Source: Streptomyces tailanensis
GTDB lineage: Bacteria; Actinomycetota; Actinomycetes; Streptomycetales; Streptomycetaceae
Assembly: GCF_008386495.1 (NCBI RefSeq)
Contig: NZ_VTHJ01000035.1
Span: 32,201-96,200 of the forward strand
Length of the DNA: 64,000 nucleotides
Direction: 5' to 3'
Shown: positions 1 to 8,464 of the stretch, piece after piece
Layout: each line of letters begins with the position of its first letter
How positions within the stretch are numbered: the stretch's first letter is position 1
Notes under the pieces: generated by a model
What the model was told of the DNA's origin: nothing
The model's database searches: none
The model's input: the letters and a program-made list of their open reading frames with translations, nothing else
Made by a program: the position numbers and the translations under genes

Positions 1-630
1 TGGGCGGACGGCCGCGGCGGCACCTGGTCGTGGATCCCGGCTCCGCTGCGCAGCCTCTGGCACTACGAGTACGGGGTGTACAAGTTCAATGTCGGACTGG
101 ACGCCTGGCACAAGTACGAGTCCAGTCCGTGGAGTTGGCTGGTCCTCGGCCGCCCTGTGCTGTTCCACTACCAGTCACCGGAACCCGGAGAGGCCGGCTG
201 CCACGCGATCACCGGCTGCTCGCAGGCGGTCCTCGCCCTCGGCACGCCGGTGCTGTGGTGGACGGCATGCTTCGCCCTGCTGTACCTGCTCTACCGGTGG
301 GCGCTGCGCCGCGACTGGCGCGCCGGCGCGATCCTGTGCGCGGTGGGCGCCGGTTACCTGCCCTGGTTCCTGTACCAGGACCGCACGGCCTTCGCTTTCT
401 ACGCGGTCGTCTTCGTGCCCTACCTGTGCCTGGCCGTCACGATGATGCTGGGAGCGCTGCTGGGCCCGCCGGGAGCGGACGAGAAGCGCCGCGTACCGGG
501 CGCGATGGCCGTGGGCGTGATCGTGCTGCTCATCACCTGGAACTTCATCTACTTCTTCCCGATCTACGCCGGGCAGACGATCCCCTATCCCGACTGGCAG
601 ACGAGGATGTGGCTCGACACCTGGATCTGA
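1..630 (+). CDS. Protein O-mannosyltransferase (PMT family), C-terminal part
   Basis: The frame is open from the first base of the window and stops at 630, so about 209 C-terminal residues are present and the start lies outside. The visible part has the aromatic luminal segment ending in SPWSWLVLGRP, followed by at least four hydrophobic membrane segments. It ends with the WNFIYFFPIYAG-type segment that is usual for actinobacterial dolichyl-phosphate-mannose-protein mannosyltransferases. These membrane enzymes move mannose from polyprenyl-phosphate-mannose onto Ser/Thr of secreted proteins. The catalytic N-terminal Asp-Glu pair is outside the window and cannot be checked. Confidence 0.88.
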   Translation, partial: WADGRGGTWSWIPAPLRSLWHYEYGVYKFNVGLDAWHKYESSPWSWLVLGRPVLFHYQSPEPGEAGCHAITGCSQAVLALGTPVLWWTACFALLYLLYRWALRRDWRAGAILCAVGAGYLPWFLYQDRTAFAFYAVVFVPYLCLAVTMMLGALLGPPGADEKRRVPGAMAVGVIVLLITWNFIYFFPIYAGQTIPYPDWQTRMWLDTWI

Positions 631-633
631 ACC

Positions 634-661
634 CGGCTCCACCGTACGGGCGGGGGAGCCG
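634..661 (+). terminator. Possible terminator after the PMT gene
   Basis: A 7-bp inverted repeat, CGGCTCC/GGAGCCG with a 14-nt loop, starts three bases after the PMT stop. There is no U-tract, which is normal for Streptomyces. The stem is short, so this is a weak call. The remaining bases up to the convergent cupin gene hold nothing recognisable. Confidence 0.3.
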
Positions 662-873
662 CGTTCACCGCGCCGGCGTGAGGTCCCCGGTGAGCGGTAC
701 GTCCGGCGTTCCTATGGCGCTCAGTGGTCGGAGCGGTCCACTGTGACGCAGGTGGTCCGGCTGAACACCGACACCGTCTCGTTGCCGCAGTTGTTGCTGT
801 GGCGCGAGGCGTCGGGCGGAGGTTGGACAGGACACCGCCGCTGGGGCCCGGCTGGTCCCCGCCACCGCGATAT

Positions 874-1338
874 TCATGTGCGAGACGGTTGATCGGGTAC
901 TCCGGCCGTGTGCACGGCGTGCTCGGCGTCGACGCGGGTCGTGACGCCCGTGTCGACGAGGGTGCGGGTGGCGTCCACCGAGGCGTAGATCCACAGGATC
1001 CGCATCGGCTCGGTGGGGGAGGCGTTGCGGAAGCGGTGGGGGGTGCCGGCGGCGACATAGGTGGTGTCGAAGCGGGTCACGTGGTGTTCGGTGCCGTCGA
1101 TCTCCACGATGGCCTCGCCTTCGAGGATGGTCACGCTCTCAGGGCAGTTGTGGGTGTGCAGCGGGATACCGGCCCCGCCCTCGAAGAGGGTCTGGCCGGT
1201 GAGGAAGACCTCCGCTCCGATCGCCCGCGTGACCAGGGGGACGGTGCGGGCGCCGCCGCCGCGGCTGAAGTCGGTCAGCTCGGCCGGGCGCAGAACGGCG
1301 GGCGGGAAGGCGGCGAAGCAGGGTTGGTCGGGGCACAT
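874..1338 (-). CDS. Cupin-domain protein
   Basis: A 154-residue single-domain cupin. The first cupin motif reads IPLHTHNCPESVTILEGEA (two His and one Glu metal ligands) and the second reads AAGTPHRFRN, so a mononuclear metal site looks intact. The ATG at 1338 is chosen because GGAG lies eight bases upstream. The same frame runs further upstream into the broken kinase gene, but that part is not cupin. It is the last gene of a minus-strand group with a hydroxy-acid dehydrogenase and a sugar-acid kinase, so a role in sugar-acid or hydroxy-acid catabolism is likely. The substrate cannot be read from the sequence. Confidence 0.8.
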   Translation of the reverse strand: MCPDQPCFAAFPPAVLRPAELTDFSRGGGARTVPLVTRAIGAEVFLTGQTLFEGGAGIPLHTHNCPESVTILEGEAIVEIDGTEHHVTRFDTTYVAAGTPHRFRNASPTEPMRILWIYASVDATRTLVDTGVTTRVDAEHAVHTAGVPDQPSRT

Positions 1339-1406
1339 GTGTGTTTCTCCGTGTTGCGGTTGGCTCAGCCGGTCGGTGCGGGCGGCCGTTTCGTCGCCGT
1401 AGGGGC

Positions 1407-2049
1407 TCACCGGGTCTCCTGGAGGGCGCGGACGAACAGGTCCGGCGCGCCGAAGTTGCCCGACTTGAGCATGAGGGCGAGGTCGCCGTGTGGTGTGGCG
1501 GCGTGGGTCCAGGGGACGCCGGGGGCGGCTTCCCCTCCCACGAGTACGGTGCGGATGTTCAGGGCGGTGGTCACGGCTCGGGGACGTCTCACCGCCGGCG
1601 ACGAGGAGGCGGCGTACACCCCGGTCGACGAGGTGGACCGCGAGCGTGCCGAGCAGACCCTCCACGTAGACGGTGCGGCCGTTGGGCGGGGAGGTCGGGC
1701 AGGCCAGGGTGATGCCGGCGCCCGCCGTCTCCAGGAGGGCGTCGCCGACCGGGTCGATGTTGCCCTGGGGGGTGGAGTCGAACGTGGAGCAGTACTTGAA
1801 GTAGATCTGGGTCGCTCCCTTGGACCACAGCCACCGCTGAGCGGCGAGGGACTCCTCGGCTGCCTCCTTCGCCGGGGTGGAGCGGGACTTGAGCGCGATC
1901 ACCACTGCGTCGCAGTCGGCGGGCAGGGGTGTGGTGGCGTCGGGGACGCCGAAGACGAGCGCGGTACGCAGGCCCGCGCGCCGGAAGGCGGCCGCGACAT
2001 CGGTGCCGCCGGTGAAGTCGTCGGCTATGCAGCCGATGCGCAGGGTCAT
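1407..2049 (-). pseudogene. Four-carbon acid sugar kinase (OtnK/DUF1537 family), internally deleted and frameshifted
   Basis: The N-terminus (MTLRIGCIADDFTGGTDVAA) is a typical DUF1537 kinase start and continues normally to about residue 127. There the conserved text jumps directly from NGRTVY to the C-terminal ATP-binding part (VDRGVRRLLVAGGETS), so roughly 200 of about 420 family residues are missing in frame. After GGETS the reading frame breaks by one base in a run of four C near 1586. The end of the kinase (TPHGDLALMLKSGNFGAPD) continues in another frame and stops at 1407. Intact relatives phosphorylate D-threonate/D-erythronate-type acids. The deletion cannot be a sequencing error; the one-base shift could be. 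Confidence 0.82.
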
Positions 2050-2112
2050 GGGTGGGCTCTCCTGGACGTACGGGAGGTGCGGGTGATGAGGGAGCCGTCG
2101 GTTGACGGTGAG

Positions 2113-3198
2113 TCAGCCCCGCCCGGCTCCTCCCTCGATGGCCTTGACGACGGCGGCCGTGAACTCCGTGGTGGAGGCCGAGCCGCCGAGGTCACGGGTG
2201 GAGGTCCCCGAGGCGATGGTCTGGGCGACGCCCGCCTCGATGATCTTCGCGGTGGCGGCGAGTGCCGCGTCGCCGTGCTTGGCGCCGAGCCACTCGAAGA
2301 GCATCGCCCCGGAGAGGATCATCGCGACCGGGTTGGCGATGTTCTGCCCGGCGATGTCGGGGGCGGAGCCGTGGGAGGCCTGGGCCATGGCGCGGTCGGC
2401 GGAGGCGTTGATGGACGGGGCGGTGCCGAGCGAGCCGGAGATCTCGCCGGCGAGGTCGGAGAGGATGTCGCCGAACATGTTCTCGGTGACGATGACGTCG
2501 AAGTCCTGGGCGCGGCGCACCAGATGGACGGTCATGGCGTCGATGTGGAAGTCGTCCACTGCCACGTCCGGGTACTCCTGGGCCACTTCCTGGCACACCG
2601 TGCGGAACAGACCGGTGGTGAGCTTGAGGACGTTGGCCTTGTGGACGATCGTCAGCTTCTTGCGGCGCGAGCGGGCCAGCTCGAAGGCGACCCGGGCGAC
2701 GCGCTCGGTGGCGGCGCGGGTGATGATGCCCATCGCGATGGCGACACCCTCGACGGGGCTGAACTCGCCGGTGCCGGCATAGGTGTTGCGGTCGGCGTAG
2801 AAGCCCTCGGTGTTCTCGCGGACGATCACGAGGTCGGCGTTCTCGCACACGGCTTTCGCGCCGGGGCAGCTCTTGGCCGGGCGGATGTTGGCGAAGAGCC
2901 CGAAGTGCTTGCGCAGGGTGCCCGACGGGTTGAGCGCGGACTTGTGCGGCTCCGGGTACGACACGGAGTCGTGCGGCCCCAGGTACCAGCCGTCGAGGTC
3001 GGCGAGCACGGTCCCGGTCTCGTGGGGGACCGGAGTGCCGTGCGACTCGATGGCGGTGGCGCCGAGCGGCAGCGTGACCCAGTCGATCGTCGTGCCGGTG
3101 GCGTGGGCGGCGGCGGTGGCGATCTCCACGGCGGACGGGACGATCTCGGGGCCGATGCCGTCGCCCTCCAGGACGCCGAGGCGGTAGGTGGTGCTCAT
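2113..3198 (-). CDS. Isocitrate/isopropylmalate dehydrogenase-family enzyme (tartrate/malate dehydrogenase-like)
   Basis: 361 residues, normal for NAD-dependent beta-decarboxylating dehydrogenases. The GDGIGPEI nucleotide-fold start, the RENTEGFYADR substrate segment, the HKANVLKLT motif and the metal-binding segment TENMFGDILSDLAGEISGSL are all present. The neighbouring sugar-acid kinase remnant, cupin, FadR-type regulator and CitMHS remnant argue for a catabolic enzyme acting on a 2-hydroxy acid such as tartrate or D-malate. They argue against leucine biosynthesis. The ATG at 3198 follows GAGGAAC; longer upstream readings have no ribosome site. A regulator-type repeat lies 51 bases upstream. 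Confidence 0.87.
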   Translation of the reverse strand: MSTTYRLGVLEGDGIGPEIVPSAVEIATAAAHATGTTIDWVTLPLGATAIESHGTPVPHETGTVLADLDGWYLGPHDSVSYPEPHKSALNPSGTLRKHFGLFANIRPAKSCPGAKAVCENADLVIVRENTEGFYADRNTYAGTGEFSPVEGVAIAMGIITRAATERVARVAFELARSRRKKLTIVHKANVLKLTTGLFRTVCQEVAQEYPDVAVDDFHIDAMTVHLVRRAQDFDVIVTENMFGDILSDLAGEISGSLGTAPSINASADRAMAQASHGSAPDIAGQNIANPVAMILSGAMLFEWLGAKHGDAALAATAKIIEAGVAQTIASGTSTRDLGGSASTTEFTAAVVKAIEGGAGRG

Positions 3199-3248
3199 GT
3201 CCGGTTCCTCTCCGGTCGGTTGGTACGGGGGAGAAGCACATCCGGAGA

Positions 3249-3272
3249 ACCGGTCAACCGATAAACCAGATG
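3249..3272. promoter_or_regulatory. Putative GntR/FadR operator, copy 1
   Basis: Three 8-bp direct repeats run back to back: ACCGGTCA, ACCGATAA, ACCAGATG. They lie 51 bases upstream of the dehydrogenase start. The first 19 bases match the second copy at 4191 in 16 of 19 positions. Placement and sharing suggest binding by the adjacent GntR-family regulator; this is inference. Confidence 0.5.
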
Positions 3273-3311
3273 AGGGTGCGCGGGGCTGCTCCTGCCCCCG
3301 AGGAACGTGCC

Positions 3312-3347
3312 CTGCCGGTGCTGCCGGTGCTGCCGGTGCTGCCGGTG
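3312..3347. repeat. Tandem 9-bp repeat, four copies
   Basis: CTGCCGGTG is repeated four times without interruption between the regulator gene and the dehydrogenase promoter. It is outside convincing coding sequence and its role is unknown. Confidence 0.7.
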
Positions 3348-3424
3348 GTATCGGTGGCGCCGAACGGTGGCGGTGCTGGCGATGCAGCCCCCGCCGGTGC
3401 GCCGGCCCTGTCCGCGCCGCCCCG

Positions 3425-4141
3425 TCAGTCGCCTGTGTTCCGCTCCAGCGCCTCCCGCAAACGGCGAGTGGCGCCCCGCATGTGCTGGGCCATCGCCGCC
3501 CGGGCGGCCTGCGCGTCGCCCTTCTCGACCGCCTCGAAGATCGGCACATGGTCGTCGTAGGCGACCGCGCGGGTACGGACCGCGCCGGTGCGCTTGACCC
3601 AGCCGCGCTGGATCATCGCGCGCATCCCCTTGAGCATGTCCCGCAGCACCGAGTTGCCGGCCACCTCCGCGAGGGCGGCGTGGAAGGCGGTGTCCGCCTC
3701 GGCGAACTCCGCGTCCGGGCACTCCCGCATCGTCGCGAGCCGGGCACGCAGCAACTCCACCCCGGCCTCGTCGCGCGCTTCGGCGGCGAGGCCCGCGATG
3801 ACGACTTCGAGTTCCGCGCGCGCCTGGAGCATGTCCTTCGCGTCGCGCTCACCGAGCACCAGGCCAAGCTCGAACAGGCGGTACAGCACGTCGGAGTCGG
3901 TGCCGCGGAAGTACGTCCCGCTGGACTGCCGGATCTCCAGTAGCCCCAGGAAGCCGAGGGACTTGATGGCCTCGCGGACGGTGGGCCGGTTGACTCCGAG
4001 CATCTCGGTGAGCTGACGTTCCGAGGGGATGCGGTCGCCGGGCTGCACCGCACCGGACATCAGGTACTCGATGAGGCGGCGCGAGACCTCGGCGGCCAGC
4101 GGTTCCCGCGGCTCGACCGTGATTCTCGAGAGTTCGGCCAT
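3425..4141 (-). CDS. FadR/GntR-family transcriptional regulator with FCD domain
   Basis: 238 residues. The N-terminal winged helix-turn-helix covers about residues 12-75 and contains the signature GDRIPSERQLTEMLGVNRPT. An all-helical FCD ligand domain follows at about residues 90-225, with the metal-type His residues (FHAALAE, DDHVPIFEAV, HMRGATRR). The ATG at 4141 has GAGGGA upstream and is preferred to an in-frame GTG at 4153. FCD regulators usually bind carboxylic-acid effectors, which suits the hydroxy-acid genes around it. The triple direct repeats at 3249 and 4191 flank the gene and are the likely operators. Confidence 0.9.
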   Translation of the reverse strand: MAELSRITVEPREPLAAEVSRRLIEYLMSGAVQPGDRIPSERQLTEMLGVNRPTVREAIKSLGFLGLLEIRQSSGTYFRGTDSDVLYRLFELGLVLGERDAKDMLQARAELEVVIAGLAAEARDEAGVELLRARLATMRECPDAEFAEADTAFHAALAEVAGNSVLRDMLKGMRAMIQRGWVKRTGAVRTRAVAYDDHVPIFEAVEKGDAQAARAAMAQHMRGATRRLREALERNTGD

Positions 4142-4190
4142 GGATTCCCTCACTTCAGGTATTGACGATCAGTCGAGAGTCTAGTTTCCT

Positions 4191-4214
4191 ACCGGCCAAC
4201 CGGTAGACCGGTTA
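4191..4214. promoter_or_regulatory. Putative GntR/FadR operator, copy 2
   Basis: Three 8-bp direct repeats: ACCGGCCA, ACCGGTAG, ACCGGTTA. Inside them, AACCGGT-AG-ACCGGTT (4198-4213) is a perfect inverted repeat. The site is about 50 bases upstream of the regulator start and also upstream of the plus-strand transporter remnant, so it could serve both directions. Confidence 0.55.
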
Positions 4215-4372
4215 GCCGCTCTCGGCGGTGCCCCGGTACGGACCCCTGACCCGCCCCACACGTCCGCCCCGCCGCACGCCCGGCCATCAGCCCTGCACCG
4301 AGCCGCGCCCCGCCGCCTCCGCGCGGCGCCCGGCCCGTACTACACGTCGCGGCACCCGCACCGGCCGCCCCC

Positions 4373-5194
4373 GACGGAGACGGCACCACCAGCTACATGA
4401 TCATCTGCTCGGCGTTCCTGCCGATCTACCGGCGCCTCGGCATGAACCCGCTCGTGCTCGCCGCCATCGCGACCATGGCCCTGGGCTGCATATCCGGTAC
4501 GACCCCCTGGGGTGGCGCCGCCACCCGCGGTATCAGCGTCCTGCACCTGGACGCCGGCGAGTACTTCGTCCACATGATCGGCCCCATGGCCCTCACCAGC
4601 CTGGCCATCGTCGCCGTCTCCTACTGGTTGGACCTGCGCGAACGAGCCAAGCTTGACCCAGAGAAGCTACAGGCCTACCAACTCGAGGTCGCCTCCGGCG
4701 AGGCCATTCCCAAGGGCGAGGTCACCTGGCGCATATGGGCCAACGCTGCCCTCACCCTCGCCCTGATGGTCCTGCTCATCCTCGAAGTCGCCGACTTCGT
4801 CGTGCTGTTCATGGTCGCCTTCGTCATCGCCCTGCTCCTCAACATCCGCACCATCGAGGAACAGCAGGAACTCATCAAGCGTCAGGCCGCCAACGCCGTG
4901 CCCGTCATGATGCTCGTACTCGCCGCCGGCATCTTCACCGGGATCATGACCGACGCCGGAATGATCAAGGCGATGGCGAACGCCGGCGTCCACGCCGACG
5001 AGATCGCCCGCGCCGGCGCCATCGGCCAGATCCTCCACAGCGTGGGCCCCGCCTCCGCACCCCTGTGGGTCCTCCTCGGCCGCGTCAAAGCCGACCTCGG
5101 CGACTTCCAGAAAACGGCCCCCCGCTGGGGCATCCCCGCCTCCTTCGCCTGCATCGCCTTCGCGCTCCTCACGGGGGCGATCACTGTCACCTAG
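4373..5194 (+). pseudogene. CitMHS-family citrate/metal:proton symporter, truncated and internally deleted
   Basis: The first recognisable family text is DGDGTTSYMIICSAFLPIYR, normally about 110-130 residues into these roughly 440-residue transporters. Upstream in the same frame is non-homologous sequence with a stop at 4247, so the N-terminal helices are gone. The last third is also shortened: text passes from MIKAMANAG to a near-terminal segment (SVGPASAPLWVLLGRVKADL), leaving out roughly 70 residues. The first in-frame ATG is at 4397, inside a membrane helix. Intact relatives import citrate or related carboxylates as metal complexes. This remnant is unlikely to transport anything. Confidence 0.75.
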
Positions 5195-5314
5195 GGGATG
5201 GCCCGGCGCCATGGGGTTGTGGGTGGGGCCGGACCGATCTTATGTTTGGGGCCAAATGAAAGCCGAAAATGATCCTGGGTCTTCCTGCTGCCCGGGAAAT
5301 GAAGGATGCCGACG

Positions 5315-6256
5315 ATGACCCACACGCCACGCATGCTGCTCGTGCTCAGCGAGAACTGGACCCTGACCGGCGGTCGGGCCGACCTGCCCGCCGCAGTGCG
5401 GTGGGCTCGTGAGGCCGAGGAAGCGGGCTTCGACGCGGTCATGGTCAGCGAGCACATCGTTCTCGGCCCCGACGCGGCGGCCGCCGGGATCATGGGCAAT
5501 CCGCGTGACTATGCGCTCCCCGGGAATCAGGATCCCTGCACCCCCTGGCCCAACTCGCTGATCCTGCTGGCCGCCATCGCCGCCGTCACCGAGCGCCTGC
5601 GGCTGGCTGCGGCCGCCGTTCTGGCGCCGTTGCGGCATCCGCTGCTGATGGCCCGGGAGTTGGGCACGCTCGATCTGATCAGCGAGGGGCGGCTGGTGGT
5701 GCAGCCCACGGTGAGCTGGAGCAAGGACGAGTACGACGCACTGGGCGTGCCCTTCGGCAAGCGGGGGCGGCTGCTGGACGAGCACCTGGAGGTCTGGGCG
5801 AAGGCGTGGGGGCCGTCCCCGATCTCCCACGACAGCGAGCACTACCCCTTCCGGGACGTCTACTTCGAGCCCAAGGCGTACCGTCCGGAAGGCCCCCGGC
5901 TGTGGTTCGGAGGGCAACGTCTGCACGGTCCCGTCCTGCGCCGGCTAGTGAAGTACGGCGCCGGCTTCCATCCCCTGGGCAGCCCCGCGCCGGAGGACGT
6001 ACACCTGCTCAAGGACGCCCTGGCCGCCGCCGGACGGGATGTCGCCGACCTGGAGATGATCGGTGGTACCCAGGCCGAATTCCCCGACGACCGTTCGCCG
6101 GCCGACCTCGGTGCCGCGCTCGCGTCGATCCCGGAACAGATGGAGCAGGGTTTCACGACCTTCTGCGTCAAGCCGAACCAGTTCATCGACGACCCGGACG
6201 GCGTGGGCGCGTTCTGTCGTGAGGTGATGCGCCGGGTTGAAGCGCAGGCCGGGTGA
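5315..6256 (+). CDS. LLM-class F420-type oxidoreductase
   Basis: 313 residues of the luciferase-like TIM-barrel fold: EAEEAGFDAVMVSEHI near the start, an AAAVLAPLRHPLLMARELGTLDL strand-helix, then RLWFGGQRLHGPVLRRLVKYG in the second half. The pattern fits the F420-dependent subgroup found throughout actinobacteria. The ATG at 5315 has AAGGA eleven bases upstream. An ATG nine bases earlier touches that site and is less likely. It stands alone with no operon partner, so the substrate is unknown. Confidence 0.85.
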   Translation: MTHTPRMLLVLSENWTLTGGRADLPAAVRWAREAEEAGFDAVMVSEHIVLGPDAAAAGIMGNPRDYALPGNQDPCTPWPNSLILLAAIAAVTERLRLAAAAVLAPLRHPLLMARELGTLDLISEGRLVVQPTVSWSKDEYDALGVPFGKRGRLLDEHLEVWAKAWGPSPISHDSEHYPFRDVYFEPKAYRPEGPRLWFGGQRLHGPVLRRLVKYGAGFHPLGSPAPEDVHLLKDALAAAGRDVADLEMIGGTQAEFPDDRSPADLGAALASIPEQMEQGFTTFCVKPNQFIDDPDGVGAFCREVMRRVEAQAG

Positions 6257-6263
6257 GTCCTGC

Positions 6264-6707
6264 CTACCACATAGCCCGTGCGACCGGGGGTGCCGTCGGG
6301 GTGAGGGACGGCATGGGGGTGCCGGTGGAGGTGGCCGACTCGGTGGGTGCGGGTTCCTCGGTGGGGTGGGACGGAACGGGCGAGGGAGTCACGGTCCCGG
6401 GACTCTCTGCGGGCTCGGAAGGGATGGGCGAGGGCGGTGTCGAGGGGCTGATCGGCGGGGGTGGGGCTGAAGGCGGCGTCGGGGAGGAGGGTCGGGAGAG
6501 GTACACGGGGACCGCGATGAGAGCTGCCGCGGCGCAGGTGGCTGCGGCTCCGGCCGCCGTGCGGAGCAGGCGGCGGCGGGCTGCGGCGCGGCGGACCGCT
6601 TCGTAGCGGCCGGGCGGTGGGCCGAGGCGGTCGGAAGGCGGTCGCAGGATGACGGCGAGGGGGTCGTCGGGCTCGAACTCCGGGCCGTCGTCAGAGTGTG
6701 TGATCAA
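6264..6707 (-). CDS. Single-span membrane protein paired with the ECF sigma gene (possible anti-sigma factor)
   Basis: 147 residues: a charged cytoplasmic part of about 47 residues (EPDDPLAVILRPPSDRLGPP), one membrane helix (about 48-68) and a Pro/Ser/Thr-rich extracytoplasmic tail. The start is TTG at 6707 with AGGAG eight bases upstream, and it overlaps the end of the sigma gene by 17 bases. Tight coupling to a sigma factor and the one-helix layout suggest an anti-sigma-like partner. There is no HxxxCxxC zinc motif, so that role is inferred. Confidence 0.65.
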   Translation of the reverse strand: MITHSDDGPEFEPDDPLAVILRPPSDRLGPPPGRYEAVRRAAARRRLLRTAAGAAATCAAAALIAVPVYLSRPSSPTPPSAPPPPISPSTPPSPIPSEPAESPGTVTPSPVPSHPTEEPAPTESATSTGTPMPSLTPTAPPVARAMW

Positions 6708-7191
6708 GGCTTCTCCTCAGGTGGGCGCGGAGCAGTTCGCGGGCCGCGTGGAGGTCGGCCTTGACGGTTCCTTCCTTGCGTCCGGTCAGCACGGACACCT
6801 CCCGGATCGGCATGTCAGCGTAGTAGTGCAGCAGGATCGGTACGCGCAGCCGTTCCGGCAGCGACTGCACCAGCAGCCGTACCGAGGGATCGTTCTGTTC
6901 GGTGTGGTCGGCCGGAGGGCGGACCGCCGCTTCGGCCGTCGCGCGGTGCATCGCCTTGCGCTCGCGTTCGAGCTTGCGCCAGTGGTCCCGTACGAGGTTG
7001 GCCGCGGTGACGTAGAGGAAACCGTGGGGCTCCGACACGGACGTCCAGCGGGCCCACAGGCGGGTGAACGCCTCCGACGCGATCTCGTGGGCCGTCTCGT
7101 CGTCGTCGACGAGACGGCGGCACCAGCCGGCGAGGCGCGGATAGAGGGCGGCGAACAGTTCGGACGCGGCCTTCTCGCGGGACCGTTTCAA
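6691..7191 (-). CDS. ECF-type RNA polymerase sigma factor
   Basis: 166 residues. Region 2 is about residues 8-75 (LYPRLAGWCRRLVDDDETAHEIA; FLYVTAANLVRDHWRK). Region 4 is about 105-160 with the recognition helix MPIREVSVLTGRKEGTVKAD. The start codon is TTG at 7191, sharing TTGA with the sortase stop and preceded by GGAGAG. Its place downstream of a sortase and its substrate, and upstream of a membrane protein, suggests a cell-surface stress or assembly circuit. Confidence 0.88.
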   Translation of the reverse strand: MKRSREKAASELFAALYPRLAGWCRRLVDDDETAHEIASEAFTRLWARWTSVSEPHGFLYVTAANLVRDHWRKLERERKAMHRATAEAAVRPPADHTEQNDPSVRLLVQSLPERLRVPILLHYYADMPIREVSVLTGRKEGTVKADLHAARELLRAHLRRSLDHTL

Positions 7192-7897
7192 CGCTCTCCA
7201 GGGTCGTGCTGTCGTGATGTCGTCGTGCCGCGATGGCGTGATGCCGTCGTGTCGCGATGCCGTGCCGTCGTCCCGCCGCGCCGGCTCAGCGTGGCGAAGA
7301 CGATCACGTTGTCGCGGTACTCGTCGCCGTCCCCGGTGCGAGGGCCGCCACAGGTGATGAGACGCAGTTCGGGGCGGTCCACGTTTCCGTAGACCGCGTC
7401 CGTCGGGAACTCGGCCTTGGCGACCGTCCGTACGGTGTCGACGGTGAACACCGCGGTCGTGCCGTTCTCCAGGCGCGCCTCGATCCGCTCGCCCCGCCGA
7501 AGCCGCGCGAGATGGCGGAAGACGCCGTCCCCGTACGCGCCGACCGTGACATGGCCGAGGATCACCGACGGCCCGGTCTGCCCGGGCGCCGGCGAGTGCT
7601 CGTACCAGCCCGCCCGGTCGTTCGCCGTGACCGGCGGCACCTGCACACTGCCGTCGGGGGCCAGTCCCAGCCGGATGACCGGGGTGTCGACACCGACGGC
7701 CGGGATCCGCAACCGGACCGGCACGGAACGGCCCACCGGACGCCCGGAGCCGGCAGAGGCGCGCGGAGACGGGCTCGTGGTGATGCGGTGTCGGGATCGG
7801 TCGGGGCCGGGGCGCCGCCGGTCCGCCCGCCGGCGCAGCCCACGAGCAGTGCGGCGCCGGCAGCGGAGGCGAAGGCGCGCCTGGAGAGGGAGGTCAT
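7188..7897 (-). pseudogene. Class F sortase, interrupted by a frameshift
   Basis: The ATG at 7897 shares ATGA with the upstream gene's stop and opens a lipoprotein-like leader (MTSLSRRAFASAAGAALLVG, then CAG). About 40 codons later, near 7795, the frame must shift (net loss of one base or gain of two) to join the sortase core. The core has IPAVGVDTPVIRLG, the catalytic His in VILGHVTVGAYGDG, the Cys in LRLITCGGP and the Arg in EYRDNVIVFA. The catalytic residues are intact, so this may be a recent lesion or a sequencing error. Class F sortases anchor surface proteins; the likely substrate is the gene immediately upstream. Confidence 0.75.
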
Positions 7898-8304
7898 GCC
7901 TCGTTCGCCCGCCGGCGCCGTACGAGAACGACCGCCGCGCCGCCCCCGACGAGCGCCACGGCGGCACCCGCCCCGGCGAGTACGCCCCCGGCCCCGGACT
8001 CCGCCGACGTCGGCGCCGCACCGGTGTCGGGCGCGCCGCTGGGGACGACGGGGACCTGACTCGGCACCGGGGTCGCGGCGCTGCCGCCGGCGTCCTCCGT
8101 GGGCATGGCCGTCGGCGGGGCCTCGGAGGGCTCGGTGGTGGGCGTGTCTTCGGCCGGGGCGGTGGCGGACGGGGCCGGGCTCGGGGTCTTGGTGGCCGAC
8201 ACGGGCGAGGGGACCGGGCTCGCCCCGTCGGCGAAGGCGGGCAGCGCGCTCGCCAGCACGGCGGTGCAGGCAAGTGCCGTCGCACTCAGGACAGTTCGGC
8301 GCAT
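7894..8304 (-). CDS. Secreted Pro/Ser/Thr-rich protein with sortase-type C-terminus
   Basis: 136 residues: a signal peptide (MRRTVLSATALACTAVLASA, cleavage near ALPAFA-DG), a low-complexity Pro/Ser/Thr/Ala stalk, then APDTG followed by a hydrophobic helix (GGVLAGAGAAVALVGGGAAV) and the basic tail VRRRRANEA. That is the layout of a wall-sorted protein with a degenerate LPXTG-like motif (PDTG). The stop overlaps the sortase start by four bases, which strongly suggests enzyme and substrate are co-expressed. Confidence 0.8.
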   Translation of the reverse strand: MRRTVLSATALACTAVLASALPAFADGASPVPSPVSATKTPSPAPSATAPAEDTPTTEPSEAPPTAMPTEDAGGSAATPVPSQVPVVPSGAPDTGAAPTSAESGAGGVLAGAGAAVALVGGGAAVVLVRRRRANEA

Positions 8305-8464
8305 GAGTCGCTCTCTCTCGTCTGTCCGCCCACCGGGTGACCCGGCGGGGCGGTGGCGTTGCAGATCGCACGGAGAGACGAGACGGCCACGGGGTCAGTT
8401 GTAAAGAGATGGCAAAGCCCCCGGGTTCGGGGGGAGTTGGCCCGGCGCGGTTACGATCTTCCGC

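Noticed and set aside
724..3264. 846-codon open frame on the plus strand
   Set aside because: It is antisense to the cupin, kinase remnant and dehydrogenase, is Gly/Val/Arg/Asp-repetitive, and has no domain. It is an artefact of high third-position GC.
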